Shown here piece after piece: positions 34,189-42,719 of a stretch of DNA of 52,816 nt. The notes under the pieces were generated by a model that was given only the letters and a program-made list of their open reading frames with translations, was not told the DNA's origin and searched no databases. Origin of the DNA: Candidatus Poribacteria bacterium (GTDB lineage Bacteria; Poribacteria; WGA-4E; WGA-3G); assembly GCA_022827885.1 (NCBI GenBank), contig JAJEIP010000110.1, forward strand, positions 1-52,816, written 5' to 3'. Position numbers and translations under genes: made by a program. Position 1 is the first letter of the stretch, and each line of letters begins with the position of its first letter.

Positions 34189-35229
34189 TCAGGTGCCCGC
34201 CGCTTGTTTCGCCTTGTTGATCTCCGTCAACACGTTCATGGCGTGTAATGATTCCGCTTTGTCGTATTGTGGACACTGACGCAAACCCGCAGCAAGGCAC
34301 CGGTGGACCGCTTCGGCTTGATAGAGAAATCCGTGTTGATTCGGAGAGGATCTCGCCATCGCGACAGACCCCGGCAACGGATACTCAAAATAATGCAGCG
34401 GTGCAGGGGCGTTTCGGGTCCTGTATTGAGAAGGCACGCCATTCGGGGGTGGGATTCGGATAGAGATACGCGTCGGGCAATGTCCGGGTCGCTCAAGCGT
34501 GATGCGTCCCTCTGTCCCAACGAGTTCCGTCACCTCTGCGAGCTCAGAGGCGCGCGGCGGAAATGTAAATACGGCGTATTTGTCATCACCGTAATCAACA
34601 ATCGCACCACCGGCTCTATCCCCCAAGGCGGTGATTGCTACAGGCACAGCCGACGCACCAAAGGCAAGCGGTGCTGCTTGGATGGTATAGATCGGGTCGA
34701 AAAAATCAGATTGTGTGAGCACAACTTCCCCAATCATACCTGCCTCAATAGCGGCGCGAGCATGCTCCACCGCAGGAAAGAAACGCGTCCACATGCCGTC
34801 CTGCATCATTACATCTTTCTCCTCGGCTGCCGCGTACATCTCTTCGGCATCGGAGAGGGTCTCCGTGAGCGGTTTCTCACAAAGCACATGCTTGCCTCCC
34901 TCAATTGCGAGAAGGGTATGTGCCTTATGCAGGCGGTTGATCGTCCCGATGTATACAATATCTACGTCATCCGCTGCCACCATTTCTCTATAGTCCCCGT
35001 AAGCAGTCGCAACGCCATACTGCCGCGCGAATGCTTGCGCTCGGTCAATCTCCCGTGCCGCTACAGCGGTTAGGGTCGCGCCTTCACAGGCGTGTAGAGC
35101 CTCTACCCACTGCGCTGAAATGTTACCAGCACCGAGAATACCCCAACGCAATGGAAAAGCAACATCTGTGGTACTTGTAAGCCCGCGGCGAATGTCCAAT
35201 GGTGTTGAGAGAGGTATGTTGTTTGTCAT
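34189..35229 (-). CDS. Gfo/Idh/MocA family oxidoreductase
   Basis: A 346-residue NAD(P)-dependent dehydrogenase. GGAG lies 6 nt before the ATG at 35229. The Rossmann segment is 'RWGILGAGNISAQWVEALHA', then 'VDIVYIGTINRLHKAHTLLA' and 'GKHVLCEKPLTETL'. The pattern resembles trans-dihydrodiol/xylose dehydrogenase-type members ('MMQDGMWTRFFPAVEHARAA'). It is the third gene of a minus-strand operon after the MFS transporter and a zinc alcohol dehydrogenase (52-nt gap). Probably oxidises the transported sugar. Confidence 0.92.
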   Translation of the reverse strand: MTNNIPLSTPLDIRRGLTSTTDVAFPLRWGILGAGNISAQWVEALHACEGATLTAVAAREIDRAQAFARQYGVATAYGDYREMVAADDVDIVYIGTINRLHKAHTLLAIEGGKHVLCEKPLTETLSDAEEMYAAAEEKDVMMQDGMWTRFFPAVEHARAAIEAGMIGEVVLTQSDFFDPIYTIQAAPLAFGASAVPVAITALGDRAGGAIVDYGDDKYAVFTFPPRASELAEVTELVGTEGRITLERPGHCPTRISIRIPPPNGVPSQYRTRNAPAPLHYFEYPLPGSVAMARSSPNQHGFLYQAEAVHRCLAAGLRQCPQYDKAESLHAMNVLTEINKAKQAAGT

Positions 35230-35281
35230 AGAAATCTCCGTTCGTCGAAGCATACTTGGTGAGTCTATCCGGTGTTCGCTG

Positions 35282-36295
35282 TTACGCCCATGCGTCAAGG
35301 ACGACTTTCCCACAGTCATGTGTGCACTGCAATGCCCACGCCTCCTGAATCTGGCGCATCGGGAAGGTATGTGTAATGAATGTATCCAACGGATCCTTCA
35401 CTTCTGCAATCATCCGCATCATAGCAGGTGTGTCTGCGAGATTGTAATGCCGCGTGCCGTGTAATATCAACCCTTTGTTGATAATACCGCTTCCCTGAAT
35501 TTCCACGTCACCAATTCCACCAATCAACGCAATGTGTCCTTTCGGGCGTGTTACGTCAATCAAGAGTCGGACCGCTGCGGAAGCCGCTGAGCACTCCACG
35601 CCTTTGTCTACACCTTTACCATCCGTCAAATCCTGAATCTGATCGGCGACATCCTCGTCTTGTGGGTTAACGACTGCTGCTGCACCGAGTTTCTTCGCCA
35701 GGTCCGCCCGATACGGATGGCTTTCAACCGCAATGACGCGCGCACCTCTATACACCGCGTTAATCACACCCCCAAGCCCGATGGGTCCCATCCCCGTAAT
35801 CAGAACGGTATCAAACGCGTTGACATTCATCAACCGCATGGCATTAGATGTTGATCCGAGTCCACAACATGCCATTCCAGCGTGATCATACGAGATCCCA
35901 TCCGGAATCGGCACCAGTAACCAGTCCTGCTTAAGGATGTACTGCGCGAAGGTCGCCGTCACACCCGTCTGCTCGGTGGTGTGTAGGATCTTGTTGTCGT
36001 CCGGGCAGTGGGCATATTCGCCTGTTAAGCAGAGATGACACTTCCCACAAGGATAGTGTGGCATTACCACAACGCGGTCGCCTACCTTCACAGTGCCTTC
36101 CTGTGCGATTTCTACCACTTCACCCGCGGCTTCATGACCGAAACTGTCGCCTTTATGTTCACTTTTGAAACCTTTGTATTCCGTACACATCGGGACCGAA
36201 TGAATTTTGACAACAACGAACTCACCTTTAGCAACTGGGTCGGGTTTATCTATTAAACCCGCACTTTCAGTACCGAATTTTGCAACAACTTTCAT
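35282..36295 (-). CDS. Zinc-dependent alcohol dehydrogenase
   Basis: A 337-residue medium-chain dehydrogenase. GGGAG precedes the ATG at 36295. Catalytic zinc ligands C37, H54, E55 ('VPMCTEYKG', 'FGHEAAGEV'); structural cysteines C83, C86, C89, C97 ('CGKCHLCLTGEYAHC'). The nucleotide site is 'VLITGMGPIGLGG'. A Cys-Cys pair ('GMACCGLGSTSNAM') lies near the active site. It starts 19 nt after the MFS transporter stop, so the two are surely co-transcribed. The substrate is probably a sugar alcohol or inositol-like polyol. Confidence 0.92.
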   Translation of the reverse strand: MKVVAKFGTESAGLIDKPDPVAKGEFVVVKIHSVPMCTEYKGFKSEHKGDSFGHEAAGEVVEIAQEGTVKVGDRVVVMPHYPCGKCHLCLTGEYAHCPDDNKILHTTEQTGVTATFAQYILKQDWLLVPIPDGISYDHAGMACCGLGSTSNAMRLMNVNAFDTVLITGMGPIGLGGVINAVYRGARVIAVESHPYRADLAKKLGAAAVVNPQDEDVADQIQDLTDGKGVDKGVECSAASAAVRLLIDVTRPKGHIALIGGIGDVEIQGSGIINKGLILHGTRHYNLADTPAMMRMIAEVKDPLDTFITHTFPMRQIQEAWALQCTHDCGKVVLDAWA

Positions 36296-36314
36296 GCAAA
36301 TCTCCCTTCTACAT

Positions 36315-37685
36315 TTACGCGTCGGTGTCCTCTCCTATCTCATCTTCGTGCATAATTTCCTTTAATTTCAATCCAATCCAGAAAGCCGCGATACAGATAC
36401 CTACCGATATAGCGAACAACCACCGATAACCGATGTAAGGCGCGAGAAACCCCCCAAGAAGCGGCGCGCAACTCACAGGCATAAGGAGCGTGTTCATAAA
36501 ACCGATGTAACTCGGGCGGTTCCGCGGCGGCGCAATGTTTAACATGTATGCCATGAAACCTACCATCATACCGTTCGCCAAAATACCCCCAACGATGAAG
36601 ATTAAGAAAAAGGCAGGCATTTGTAAGGAGGTCGGCAATATGCCGGACAAAAAGGCGAGGGCAGGCGGGATACCCATCAGTGCTGCCGTGATAATCAACA
36701 ACCATCGAACACCATACTTTTCCCCGATAGGTCCCCACAACGCGTTTGAAACCACACCACTCAACGCAGAACAAACGATGAAAAATCCCATCGTCGCTTC
36801 TGAAAACCCGAGTTCATTCAGGGCGTAAGGCATATAAAAAGGCGATGCCATGCCAGAGAAATGTGCAAAAACGCGGAAGAAAATGAAACGCCGATAATTC
36901 TCGTCTGTCCGGAGGAAGTAGGCACCGTGTTTCAAGTGTTGCCACATCGGTTGACGCCTCGGATGAACAGGGTGAATCGGCTCGCGCACCCCTAAAAAAC
37001 TCACGAAAGAGAAGAACGCTGCCGCCACCGAGCAAACGAAAAGAAAAGCATAGTTATACGGGAACCCAAGATCGGTATCCAGATTACAGATGGAACCGAT
37101 AAAATACATCGTGACCGTCTTGAAGGTCTGTGTGATACTCCCCAATATACCCGTAAATTCGGATTCATCCCCGAGCACCGCACGAACCAAGAACCCAACC
37201 CAGATCGCGAAAAAGCCACCATAGAGTTGTCGTAGGCTAAAGAAACGGGCGCGCTGCTGCGGGGCTATCGCTTTAGAAACGATGTCCATATACGGAAGGG
37301 TCGAAACACCCATGGCGGAGGAGGATATGAAGTAAAGAGACAGAAAGGAAGCCGCGAGCAACATTGGGTTTCGCTCACCAATTGTAATAGTGCAGAAAAA
37401 GACAGCGAGCCATGCTAAGACCCGAACGCTCATACCCAGCGCGTAGAACGGCATTTTTCTCGGACGGTGTTCAAGCAGGTTGGACATTAGCAGTTGGGGC
37501 CACATCCACCCTGCCGTCATCATTGAACCCGTTAAACCCACCAGAATGTCGGAACCGCTTAATTTATGAATAAAAGCAGGCAGCACCGTCGATGAATCCG
37601 CAAACGCTAAATTAATGCGCATAAAGGTGCCTTGGAGCAGCGCAAATCGGAAGTTTCGCCGTTGGTCACCTACTTTTTTAGGCAT
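36315..37685 (-). CDS. Major facilitator superfamily transporter
   Basis: A 456-residue inner-membrane transporter with about 12 hydrophobic segments and a central cytoplasmic loop ('VREPIHPVHPRRQPMWQHL'). The MFS loop 2-3 motif is degenerate ('LEHRPRKMPFYALG'), and 'AFLSGILPTSLQMPAFFLIF' and 'FMAYMLNIAPPRNRPSYIGF' are later helices. The N-terminal 'MPKKVGDQRRNFRFALLQGT' is cytoplasmic. The Shine-Dalgarno is poor (AAGAGA just before the ATG). It leads an operon with an alcohol dehydrogenase and a Gfo/Idh/MocA enzyme, so it likely imports the sugar or polyol they oxidise. Confidence 0.9.
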   Translation of the reverse strand: MPKKVGDQRRNFRFALLQGTFMRINLAFADSSTVLPAFIHKLSGSDILVGLTGSMMTAGWMWPQLLMSNLLEHRPRKMPFYALGMSVRVLAWLAVFFCTITIGERNPMLLAASFLSLYFISSSAMGVSTLPYMDIVSKAIAPQQRARFFSLRQLYGGFFAIWVGFLVRAVLGDESEFTGILGSITQTFKTVTMYFIGSICNLDTDLGFPYNYAFLFVCSVAAAFFSFVSFLGVREPIHPVHPRRQPMWQHLKHGAYFLRTDENYRRFIFFRVFAHFSGMASPFYMPYALNELGFSEATMGFFIVCSALSGVVSNALWGPIGEKYGVRWLLIITAALMGIPPALAFLSGILPTSLQMPAFFLIFIVGGILANGMMVGFMAYMLNIAPPRNRPSYIGFMNTLLMPVSCAPLLGGFLAPYIGYRWLFAISVGICIAAFWIGLKLKEIMHEDEIGEDTDA

Positions 37686-37824
37686 TCTCTTTTTTTATTC
37701 CTATCCAAACTTTTTGTATTATAACGGCAGTGATCGGAAATCCTGCACTTTATATTTTGACATAATTTTCGCAATTAGGTTGAATTGAAATTTCCATCGT
37801 TTATCCGACTCTCGAAAAAAATCC

Positions 37825-37853
37825 TTTACAGCAACCTACGGTTGTGCTAAAGT
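37825..37853 (+). promoter_or_regulatory. Possible promoter of the 38033 gene
   Basis: TTTACA (37825-37830), 17-nt spacer, TAAAGT (37848-37853). Confidence 0.5.
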
Positions 37854-37923
37854 TCATATAAACTTTTTTCACTATCAGTGTTTTTTAAGTGTTCTGGACA
37901 TCCTTTTTAGAATCGGGTTGCAA

Positions 37924-38032
37924 GCCTGCAACAATACGCAGAAATACCCAAGCAAAAACACGCAGGCGACTCTGGAGAAGGATGTATCAAAGTTCTAACC
38001 TACGTCGTTCTCCCGCAAGGAAAAATTAAAAA
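37924..38032 (+). repeat. CGCAAGG leader repeat before the Gfo/Idh/MocA gene
   Basis: Arms gcctgc (37924-37929) and gcaggc (37962-37967) could pair around a 32-nt loop. A 46-nt spacer then leads to CGCAAGG (38014-38020) and an A-rich tail ending at the ATG. Its loop contains 'gcaacaatacgcagaaatacc' and 'gcaaaaacacgc', both also found at 33019-33160. Confidence 0.75.
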
Positions 38033-38986
38033 ATGGAACCTCTTCGGATTGGATTTCTCGGTGCCGGCGGTTTCGCAAGGCACACCATTTATCCCGCACT
38101 ACATCTTGCCCCTGTCGCATTGCAAGCCGTTTGCGACGCCGACGAAAATCGTGCAAAGGACGCTGCCAGCAAATTCGGCACAGGTAGATATTACACCGAT
38201 CGGCACGAAATGTTTGCAAAGGAAGACTTGGAAGCCGTCATCATCTGCATGGGACCCGACCCGAGGCAATCCCTCGTGCTTGAAACGCTTGCAGAAGGTT
38301 ATCATGTCTTCGTCCCCAAACCCCCCGCACCATCGCTCGCGGAAACACTCACACTGGCGGAAACCGCAGAACAGCACAATAGGACATTGATGGTGAACTT
38401 CCAGCGTCGGTTCAGCCTCGGTGTGCGCGAGGCACGGGAAATCATGCAAACCGAATCCTTCGGGCAACTCACACAACTCTTCTGCTCGTTCTGTAGTGGA
38501 AAGTACCCAACGGTCAAAAGTTACCTGCTCGATTTCGCTATCCACCACTTCGATTTGGCGCGACACATCGCTGGCGCGGATGTGAAAGAACTCAGCGTTT
38601 TTCACAATGAAGTTGACGGACAAGGTGCCTTCGCTGTCGCCGTAGAATATACAAACGGCGCCGTCGGAAGTTTACAGTTGACCAGCCAACGCTTATGGCA
38701 GCGCAACTATGACTACATCGAGATTACCGGACAACACGAATACATCGTTTTAGACGGATTGTGGGGCGCGCAACACTTCACCGAAGCCGGGAACACCTTC
38801 ACCTCAAACTTCTCCGATCAGCGCAACGGCGAGCTAACAGGGGATGGCATCAGTCTCACCGAGTTCGTCAACGCCATTCGTGAAGATCGAGAGCCAATAT
38901 CCAGCATACACGATTGTGTTGGCACGATGCGGTTCTACGATGCTGTCCTTCAACGCAAAAAAGGCGTTATCTCCTTAGTTGATTAG
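38033..38986 (+). CDS. Gfo/Idh/MocA family oxidoreductase with altered EKP motif
   Basis: A 317-residue dehydrogenase, short for the family. The Rossmann motif is 'RIGFLGAGGFARHTIYPALH'. The motif that normally reads E-K-P reads 'HVFVPKPPAPSL', so the Lys is kept but the preceding Glu is replaced. 'LMVNFQRRFSLGVREAREIM' and 'LLDFAIHHFDLARHIAG' give the substrate-side residues, including a His pair usual for catalysis. AAGGA from the leader repeat lies 11 nt before the ATG. It is transcribed alone. Substrate unknown. Confidence 0.9.
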   Translation: MEPLRIGFLGAGGFARHTIYPALHLAPVALQAVCDADENRAKDAASKFGTGRYYTDRHEMFAKEDLEAVIICMGPDPRQSLVLETLAEGYHVFVPKPPAPSLAETLTLAETAEQHNRTLMVNFQRRFSLGVREAREIMQTESFGQLTQLFCSFCSGKYPTVKSYLLDFAIHHFDLARHIAGADVKELSVFHNEVDGQGAFAVAVEYTNGAVGSLQLTSQRLWQRNYDYIEITGQHEYIVLDGLWGAQHFTEAGNTFTSNFSDQRNGELTGDGISLTEFVNAIREDREPISSIHDCVGTMRFYDAVLQRKKGVISLVD

Positions 38987-39017
38987 CCTGACCGATACCC
39001 TTACCTTCGATTCGATG

Positions 39018-39038
39018 GGCGAGGTTCCCAACCTCGCC
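39018..39038. repeat. Palindrome between convergent genes
   Basis: ggcgaggtt-ccc-aacctcgcc, perfect 9-bp stem between the Gfo/Idh/MocA stop and the mannitol-dehydrogenase-like stop. Confidence 0.7.
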
Positions 39039-39055
39039 AACCCTCCAGTATACAC

Positions 39056-40519
39056 TTATGACCCCTGTTCGCTATTGATACGTCCCAAAACCGCGAGACA
39101 CGTCTCTCCATTCACCAACCGATGATAATATCCGCTGACACGTTCCATAAAGTCCCGGTTCCCGTCCAAACCGCTCGGTGTCGCAGCACCAGCAGGCGAC
39201 CACAACGCCGCATTTGAGAGAATCGTCGCGATCCGTTCCGCTGCCTCTGATGCGCTAACCCCAAACGCGCCCTCCAGAATATCCTGTATCGTCCGATCAG
39301 GGTCACGGATTTCGTATACCTCACCTGTATCGGTAATACCTTTATAGTCGTCAGGAGACGAGATTGTGTGCGGTGTCAGAAACCGAAGTACCGTTGCGAA
39401 GGAATACGCGAAATCGGATTTGAAGAGTTCTGTGCTCGCATCATAGTTCGGTGAACGCACAATGTCGGCGGCGCGTTCCCGAAGTTTCACTGTTTCAATG
39501 ATGTTAATCCGGGCATTGTCATCTTTGACGCGACGGATGCGAGCGACGAATTCCAATGAATATGCCCGCGCGCTTTTTCCAGCTATCGGGATGTCCGCTT
39601 CCACGATCTTAGCGTATCCATCCATTAAACGTTCGAGGTGCGGGGCAAATGTTGGGTGTGCTGCTGCTTCGTTGACATATTCAATACCGGAGAGTGTTCC
39701 TTTGTGCGTAATCCCAGGCACATGCACGGAATTCACCAGAAGCAATTTCCAGTCATGATACGGTTCAATACTCTCGCGACTGACAACAACGCCGGCATCT
39801 TGAAGTTTACCAAACGGCACACGCAACACGTCGTCCAAATCCTCCAAAATAAGCGGTGTCGCTGGCATTGCCTCGGCGTAGGTTATCAATTCATCTTGAC
39901 GTTCGATGCGTGCACGCGCCTCCTCTTGAATCTCATCAGGCACGGCATAGACCTGCGGCACAAGTCGGTCCCCCATTTCGTTGAGAAACCCCACGTTTGT
40001 TTCCAACCACGCCGCGTAATCATCACCCCGTTTCGGATACGCGTTGCAGAGAATATCGCGAATAATATCTCCGTTATTTCGGAGGTTATCCGTGTTGATC
40101 ACACAAAGCGTCGCCTCCGCGCCGTGATGACAGAAATAACGATAGAGCGTCTCTTCCAACACATCCATCGCCAGTTCACCCTTGGCGATCCCGGCTTCAG
40201 TTACACCGATAAGGAGGAGATCCAACGGATGTTCTGTCTGGGCATAGAACTGCTCGCGTCCTGCCGCTGTTGCGAGTGTCGTCGCACCAACGACGCTTGA
40301 GACCTGTCGGATGTCATGAACACCACGCATATCGAACGTGACAACATGGTATACCCCGCCTTGTTGGTTGAAGGCATCGGCTTTCTCAGTGCCACGCGGC
40401 TGACCCACGAATATACCACCATCATAGAGGTTCCGTTGATTGAGAATATGAACAAATTCATGGGTTAAGGCGCGTTGTAAACCGCCCGCGCCGATCGCAA
40501 GTATTTTGGTTGGCAGCAT
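39056..40519 (-). CDS. Mannitol dehydrogenase/tagaturonate reductase family protein
   Basis: A 487-residue member of the polyol-specific long-chain dehydrogenases (mannitol, altronate, fructuronate). The N-terminal nucleotide site is 'LAIGAGGLQRALTHEF'; the catalytic pattern K-x4-N-x2-H is K258, N263, H266 in 'KLLLVNSVHV'. Such enzymes interconvert a keto-sugar or keto-uronate and the matching polyol or aldonate with NAD(P)H. The length fits UxaB (about 480). The ATG at 40519 is directly preceded by the CGCAAGGTATAATTAAAA leader element, whose AAGG is the only ribosome binding site seen. Confidence 0.88.
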   Translation of the reverse strand: MLPTKILAIGAGGLQRALTHEFVHILNQRNLYDGGIFVGQPRGTEKADAFNQQGGVYHVVTFDMRGVHDIRQVSSVVGATTLATAAGREQFYAQTEHPLDLLLIGVTEAGIAKGELAMDVLEETLYRYFCHHGAEATLCVINTDNLRNNGDIIRDILCNAYPKRGDDYAAWLETNVGFLNEMGDRLVPQVYAVPDEIQEEARARIERQDELITYAEAMPATPLILEDLDDVLRVPFGKLQDAGVVVSRESIEPYHDWKLLLVNSVHVPGITHKGTLSGIEYVNEAAAHPTFAPHLERLMDGYAKIVEADIPIAGKSARAYSLEFVARIRRVKDDNARINIIETVKLRERAADIVRSPNYDASTELFKSDFAYSFATVLRFLTPHTISSPDDYKGITDTGEVYEIRDPDRTIQDILEGAFGVSASEAAERIATILSNAALWSPAGAATPSGLDGNRDFMERVSGYYHRLVNGETCLAVLGRINSEQGS

Positions 40520-40643
40520 TTTTAATTATACCTTGCGGATAAGTTATAGTCTCCGCGAATTTAACGGCTTCTGTGTTTGAGTTGCCCGCGCCGTTGTTGC
40601 GGGCTTGGGTTTGGTTAAAATCTACTTTTCATTATACCTTGCG
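40520..40643 (-). repeat. Tandem CGCAAGG leader units around the glycosyltransferase/mannitol-dehydrogenase junction
   Basis: On the minus strand CGCAAGG occurs at 40643-40637 (as ACGCAAGG variant) and 40539-40533, 104 bases apart. Between them is a hairpin (gcccgc-aacaacggc-gcgggc, 40604-40584) whose 9-nt loop equals that of the hairpin at 9061-9081 while the stem differs in compensating fashion. The spacing from hairpin to CGCAAGG is 44 nt, against 46 nt at 9061. The first copy encodes the last codons of the glycosyltransferase. Confidence 0.75.
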
Positions 40644-41812
40644 TAAATGTCATCATAAAGGGCTAAATAGGCGTCTGCGATGTGTTTCCAATCGTAGGGC
40701 TTAACCCGTTCAACACTCGCTTTCCCCATCTCAAGGCGACCTTCACCGGCGTTAATCAGTTTGACAAGCGCGTGTGCAAGTCCATCAACATCACCCGCGT
40801 CGAACAGCGCACCGTTGATGTCCTCCACCACGAGTTCATCAATCCCTTGAACGCGGCTGGCAACGATCGGCAACCCCGTCCCCATCGCCTCCAAAACAAC
40901 AAGCGGCATCCCTTCCGCGAGCGAGGGCAAAATGAAAACGTCAGCATCACGATACTTTTGTGGCAATTCCGAATACGGTACTGAACCCGCAAATCGGATA
41001 TGTGACGCTACGCCGAGATCTGCTGACAATTTCAAGAGTTCCCCCTGATAGGGGCCATCGCCGACAATTTCGATTTCAAAGTCGTGGGTTTCCGCATTTT
41101 CAATGATTTGGGGAAGCGCGCGAATCAGAAATTGGAAACCTTTGCGCGGGATAAGCCTCCCAATTGTGAGCACTCGGACCTTTTCTGGACAGGCATCGCG
41201 TTGAACCGGTTCAAAACGTCCTAAATCCAAGCCATCAGGGATCACATCTATCTTTACATCCGCATCCGTCTCTCGCGCCAGTTCTCGTAAACCCTCACTA
41301 CACGCCACAACCGCTGAGGCGTTGCCCCAAATCGCTCGGAGGATCGGTTTCAGCAGTAGATATAACCACCGATAATAGGGCGGATCCGGATTGCGACTCG
41401 GCACATCACGTCCCCCTAAAAACACGACGTATGGCACCCCGCGGCGTTTCTGCAGAAGATACGCACCACCCCCCGCGGGGATACCAAAAAAGACCTGAAC
41501 GATGTCCGGTTGGAACTGCTTCGCAAACCGCAATCCGTAGAGGCTTGAACTCACCGCGTAAGTCAGCATTTCGTGGACCGCACACACATCACGGTTTTTC
41601 CGAAGGGCACGCACACGATGCACGTGAAAACCCTCCACTTTCTCATCTATCGGACACTCACGAAACTGGGAGGTAATCAGATGCACTTCATGTCCTGCCG
41701 CCGCGAAGTGTTTACCTAAGAAATAGCTGACCCAACCACCACCCCCACCAATCGGTGGGAATTCGTGATTGAACATCAAAATTCTTTTCTTTTTAATTTT
41801 ACCTGTATTCAT
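40622..41812 (-). CDS. GT4-family glycosyltransferase
   Basis: A 396-residue GT-B glycosyltransferase. The N-terminal glycine loop 'NHEFPPIGGGGGWVSYFLGK' binds the nucleotide-sugar side and acceptor. 'VLTIGRLIPRKGFQFLI' opens the C-terminal domain and the E-x7-E motif is in 'SLAEGMPLVVLEAMGTG'. It transfers a sugar from a nucleotide donor to a lipid or polysaccharide acceptor in the cytoplasm. Its ATG overlaps the RimK-like stop (ATGA), so the two are translationally coupled. The last codons (ARYNEK) come from a leader-repeat copy, suggesting that the original end was replaced. Confidence 0.92.
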   Translation of the reverse strand: MNTGKIKKKRILMFNHEFPPIGGGGGWVSYFLGKHFAAAGHEVHLITSQFRECPIDEKVEGFHVHRVRALRKNRDVCAVHEMLTYAVSSSLYGLRFAKQFQPDIVQVFFGIPAGGGAYLLQKRRGVPYVVFLGGRDVPSRNPDPPYYRWLYLLLKPILRAIWGNASAVVACSEGLRELARETDADVKIDVIPDGLDLGRFEPVQRDACPEKVRVLTIGRLIPRKGFQFLIRALPQIIENAETHDFEIEIVGDGPYQGELLKLSADLGVASHIRFAGSVPYSELPQKYRDADVFILPSLAEGMPLVVLEAMGTGLPIVASRVQGIDELVVEDINGALFDAGDVDGLAHALVKLINAGEGRLEMGKASVERVKPYDWKHIADAYLALYDDIYARYNEK

Positions 41813-42687
41813 GGCATCACAAACGACGTTACAAATTCAATAATCACACCAGCGATATCGATACCTGTAACCGACTCCAACTCCTCAAATCCCGGCGATG
41901 GATTGACTTCCAGAACAACGGGTCCCTCGTTTGTCTGGAGCAGATCGACCCCGGCTATCTCCAATTCCAGTGCTGCTGCTGCTGCTATAGCCAAGCGAGT
42001 GTATTCGTCTGTCGGTGCTATAGCCTCTCCAGATGCCCCTTTGTGAATATTCGCTCGGAATTCACCGGGGGGGGCGCGCCTTTTCATTGCCGCAACGACT
42101 TCACCGCCTACAACAAGAATACGGATATCAACGCCACCGGCTTCGGCAATAAACGGCTGGATGACATAGTCCTGATGCAGATCACACAGCGCATCTACAG
42201 CCGACGTGAGCGATGTCGGTGTATCTAACAACATAACACCCGTGCCGTGTGTGCCGTGAAACGGTTTTAAAATAAAGGGATACGGCCCGACTTCCGCCGC
42301 AGCGTCCTCTAAAAACGCGGCGGAACCGACGGTGAGACTCGGAGGGACAGGTAAGCCGTGTTGCGCAAGGATACGTAGGGAGTGGAATTTGTGGCGTGCC
42401 GCCGCAATCGCTTTTGCCCGATTCACCACAGGCGTGCCGATCCATTCAAAATGCGCCAAGACCTCTTCGCCGTATTGCGCTGTTGTCCGGCTGAGTCGTG
42501 GCACAATGACATCAAAGTCTTCTGCCGGTTTCCCGTGATAGGTCATACGGTTACCGGTGCCACCGATGTGGAGATAGAAACCGAAGGGATCTAAAATTTC
42601 TGCGGCGTGTCCTGCAGTAAGGGCAGTTTCGCTAAGCCTGCGTGTGGAGTGGTTCTGAGGTCCCCGTGAGAGGATACCGATTTTCAT
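41809..42687 (-). CDS. rimK: RimK-like ATP-grasp ligase
   Basis: A 292-residue ATP-grasp enzyme closely matching RimK along its length: 'MKIGILSRGPQNHSTRRLSE', 'DVIVPRLSRTTAQYGEEVL', 'VVNRAKAIAAARHKFHSL', 'HGTHGTGVMLLDT', 'DIRILVVGGEVVAAMKRRA', 'EVNPSPGFEELESVTGIDIA'. RimK adds glutamate to the C-terminus of ribosomal protein S6; relatives make other amide bonds such as beta-citrylglutamate or tetrahydromethanopterin side chains. I start at 42687 to match RimK; an ATG at 42702 is possible and neither has a clear Shine-Dalgarno. Coupling to a glycosyltransferase is unusual and may mean a different substrate. Confidence 0.85.
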   Translation of the reverse strand: MKIGILSRGPQNHSTRRLSETALTAGHAAEILDPFGFYLHIGGTGNRMTYHGKPAEDFDVIVPRLSRTTAQYGEEVLAHFEWIGTPVVNRAKAIAAARHKFHSLRILAQHGLPVPPSLTVGSAAFLEDAAAEVGPYPFILKPFHGTHGTGVMLLDTPTSLTSAVDALCDLHQDYVIQPFIAEAGGVDIRILVVGGEVVAAMKRRAPPGEFRANIHKGASGEAIAPTDEYTRLAIAAAAALELEIAGVDLLQTNEGPVVLEVNPSPGFEELESVTGIDIAGVIIEFVTSFVMP

Positions 42688-42719
42688 AGTATTATGGGAC
42701 ATCGCATCAAAGTACTGTG

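Larger units (their letters stand above)
37686..38032. other. Divergent intergenic region with promoter and leader repeat
   Basis: 347 bases between the MFS gene (leftward) and a Gfo/Idh/MocA gene (rightward). A plus-strand promoter candidate is at 37825-37853. The leader repeat begins at 37924 and runs to the ATG at 38033. A minus-strand TATAAT (about 37719-37724) is well placed for the MFS operon but has no good -35. Confidence 0.55.

Noticed and set aside
34267-35073. Plus-strand frame of 268 residues opposite a Gfo/Idh/MocA gene
   Set aside because: The minus-strand gene has a clear Rossmann fold and EKP motif; the plus frame has no recognisable domain or start signal.
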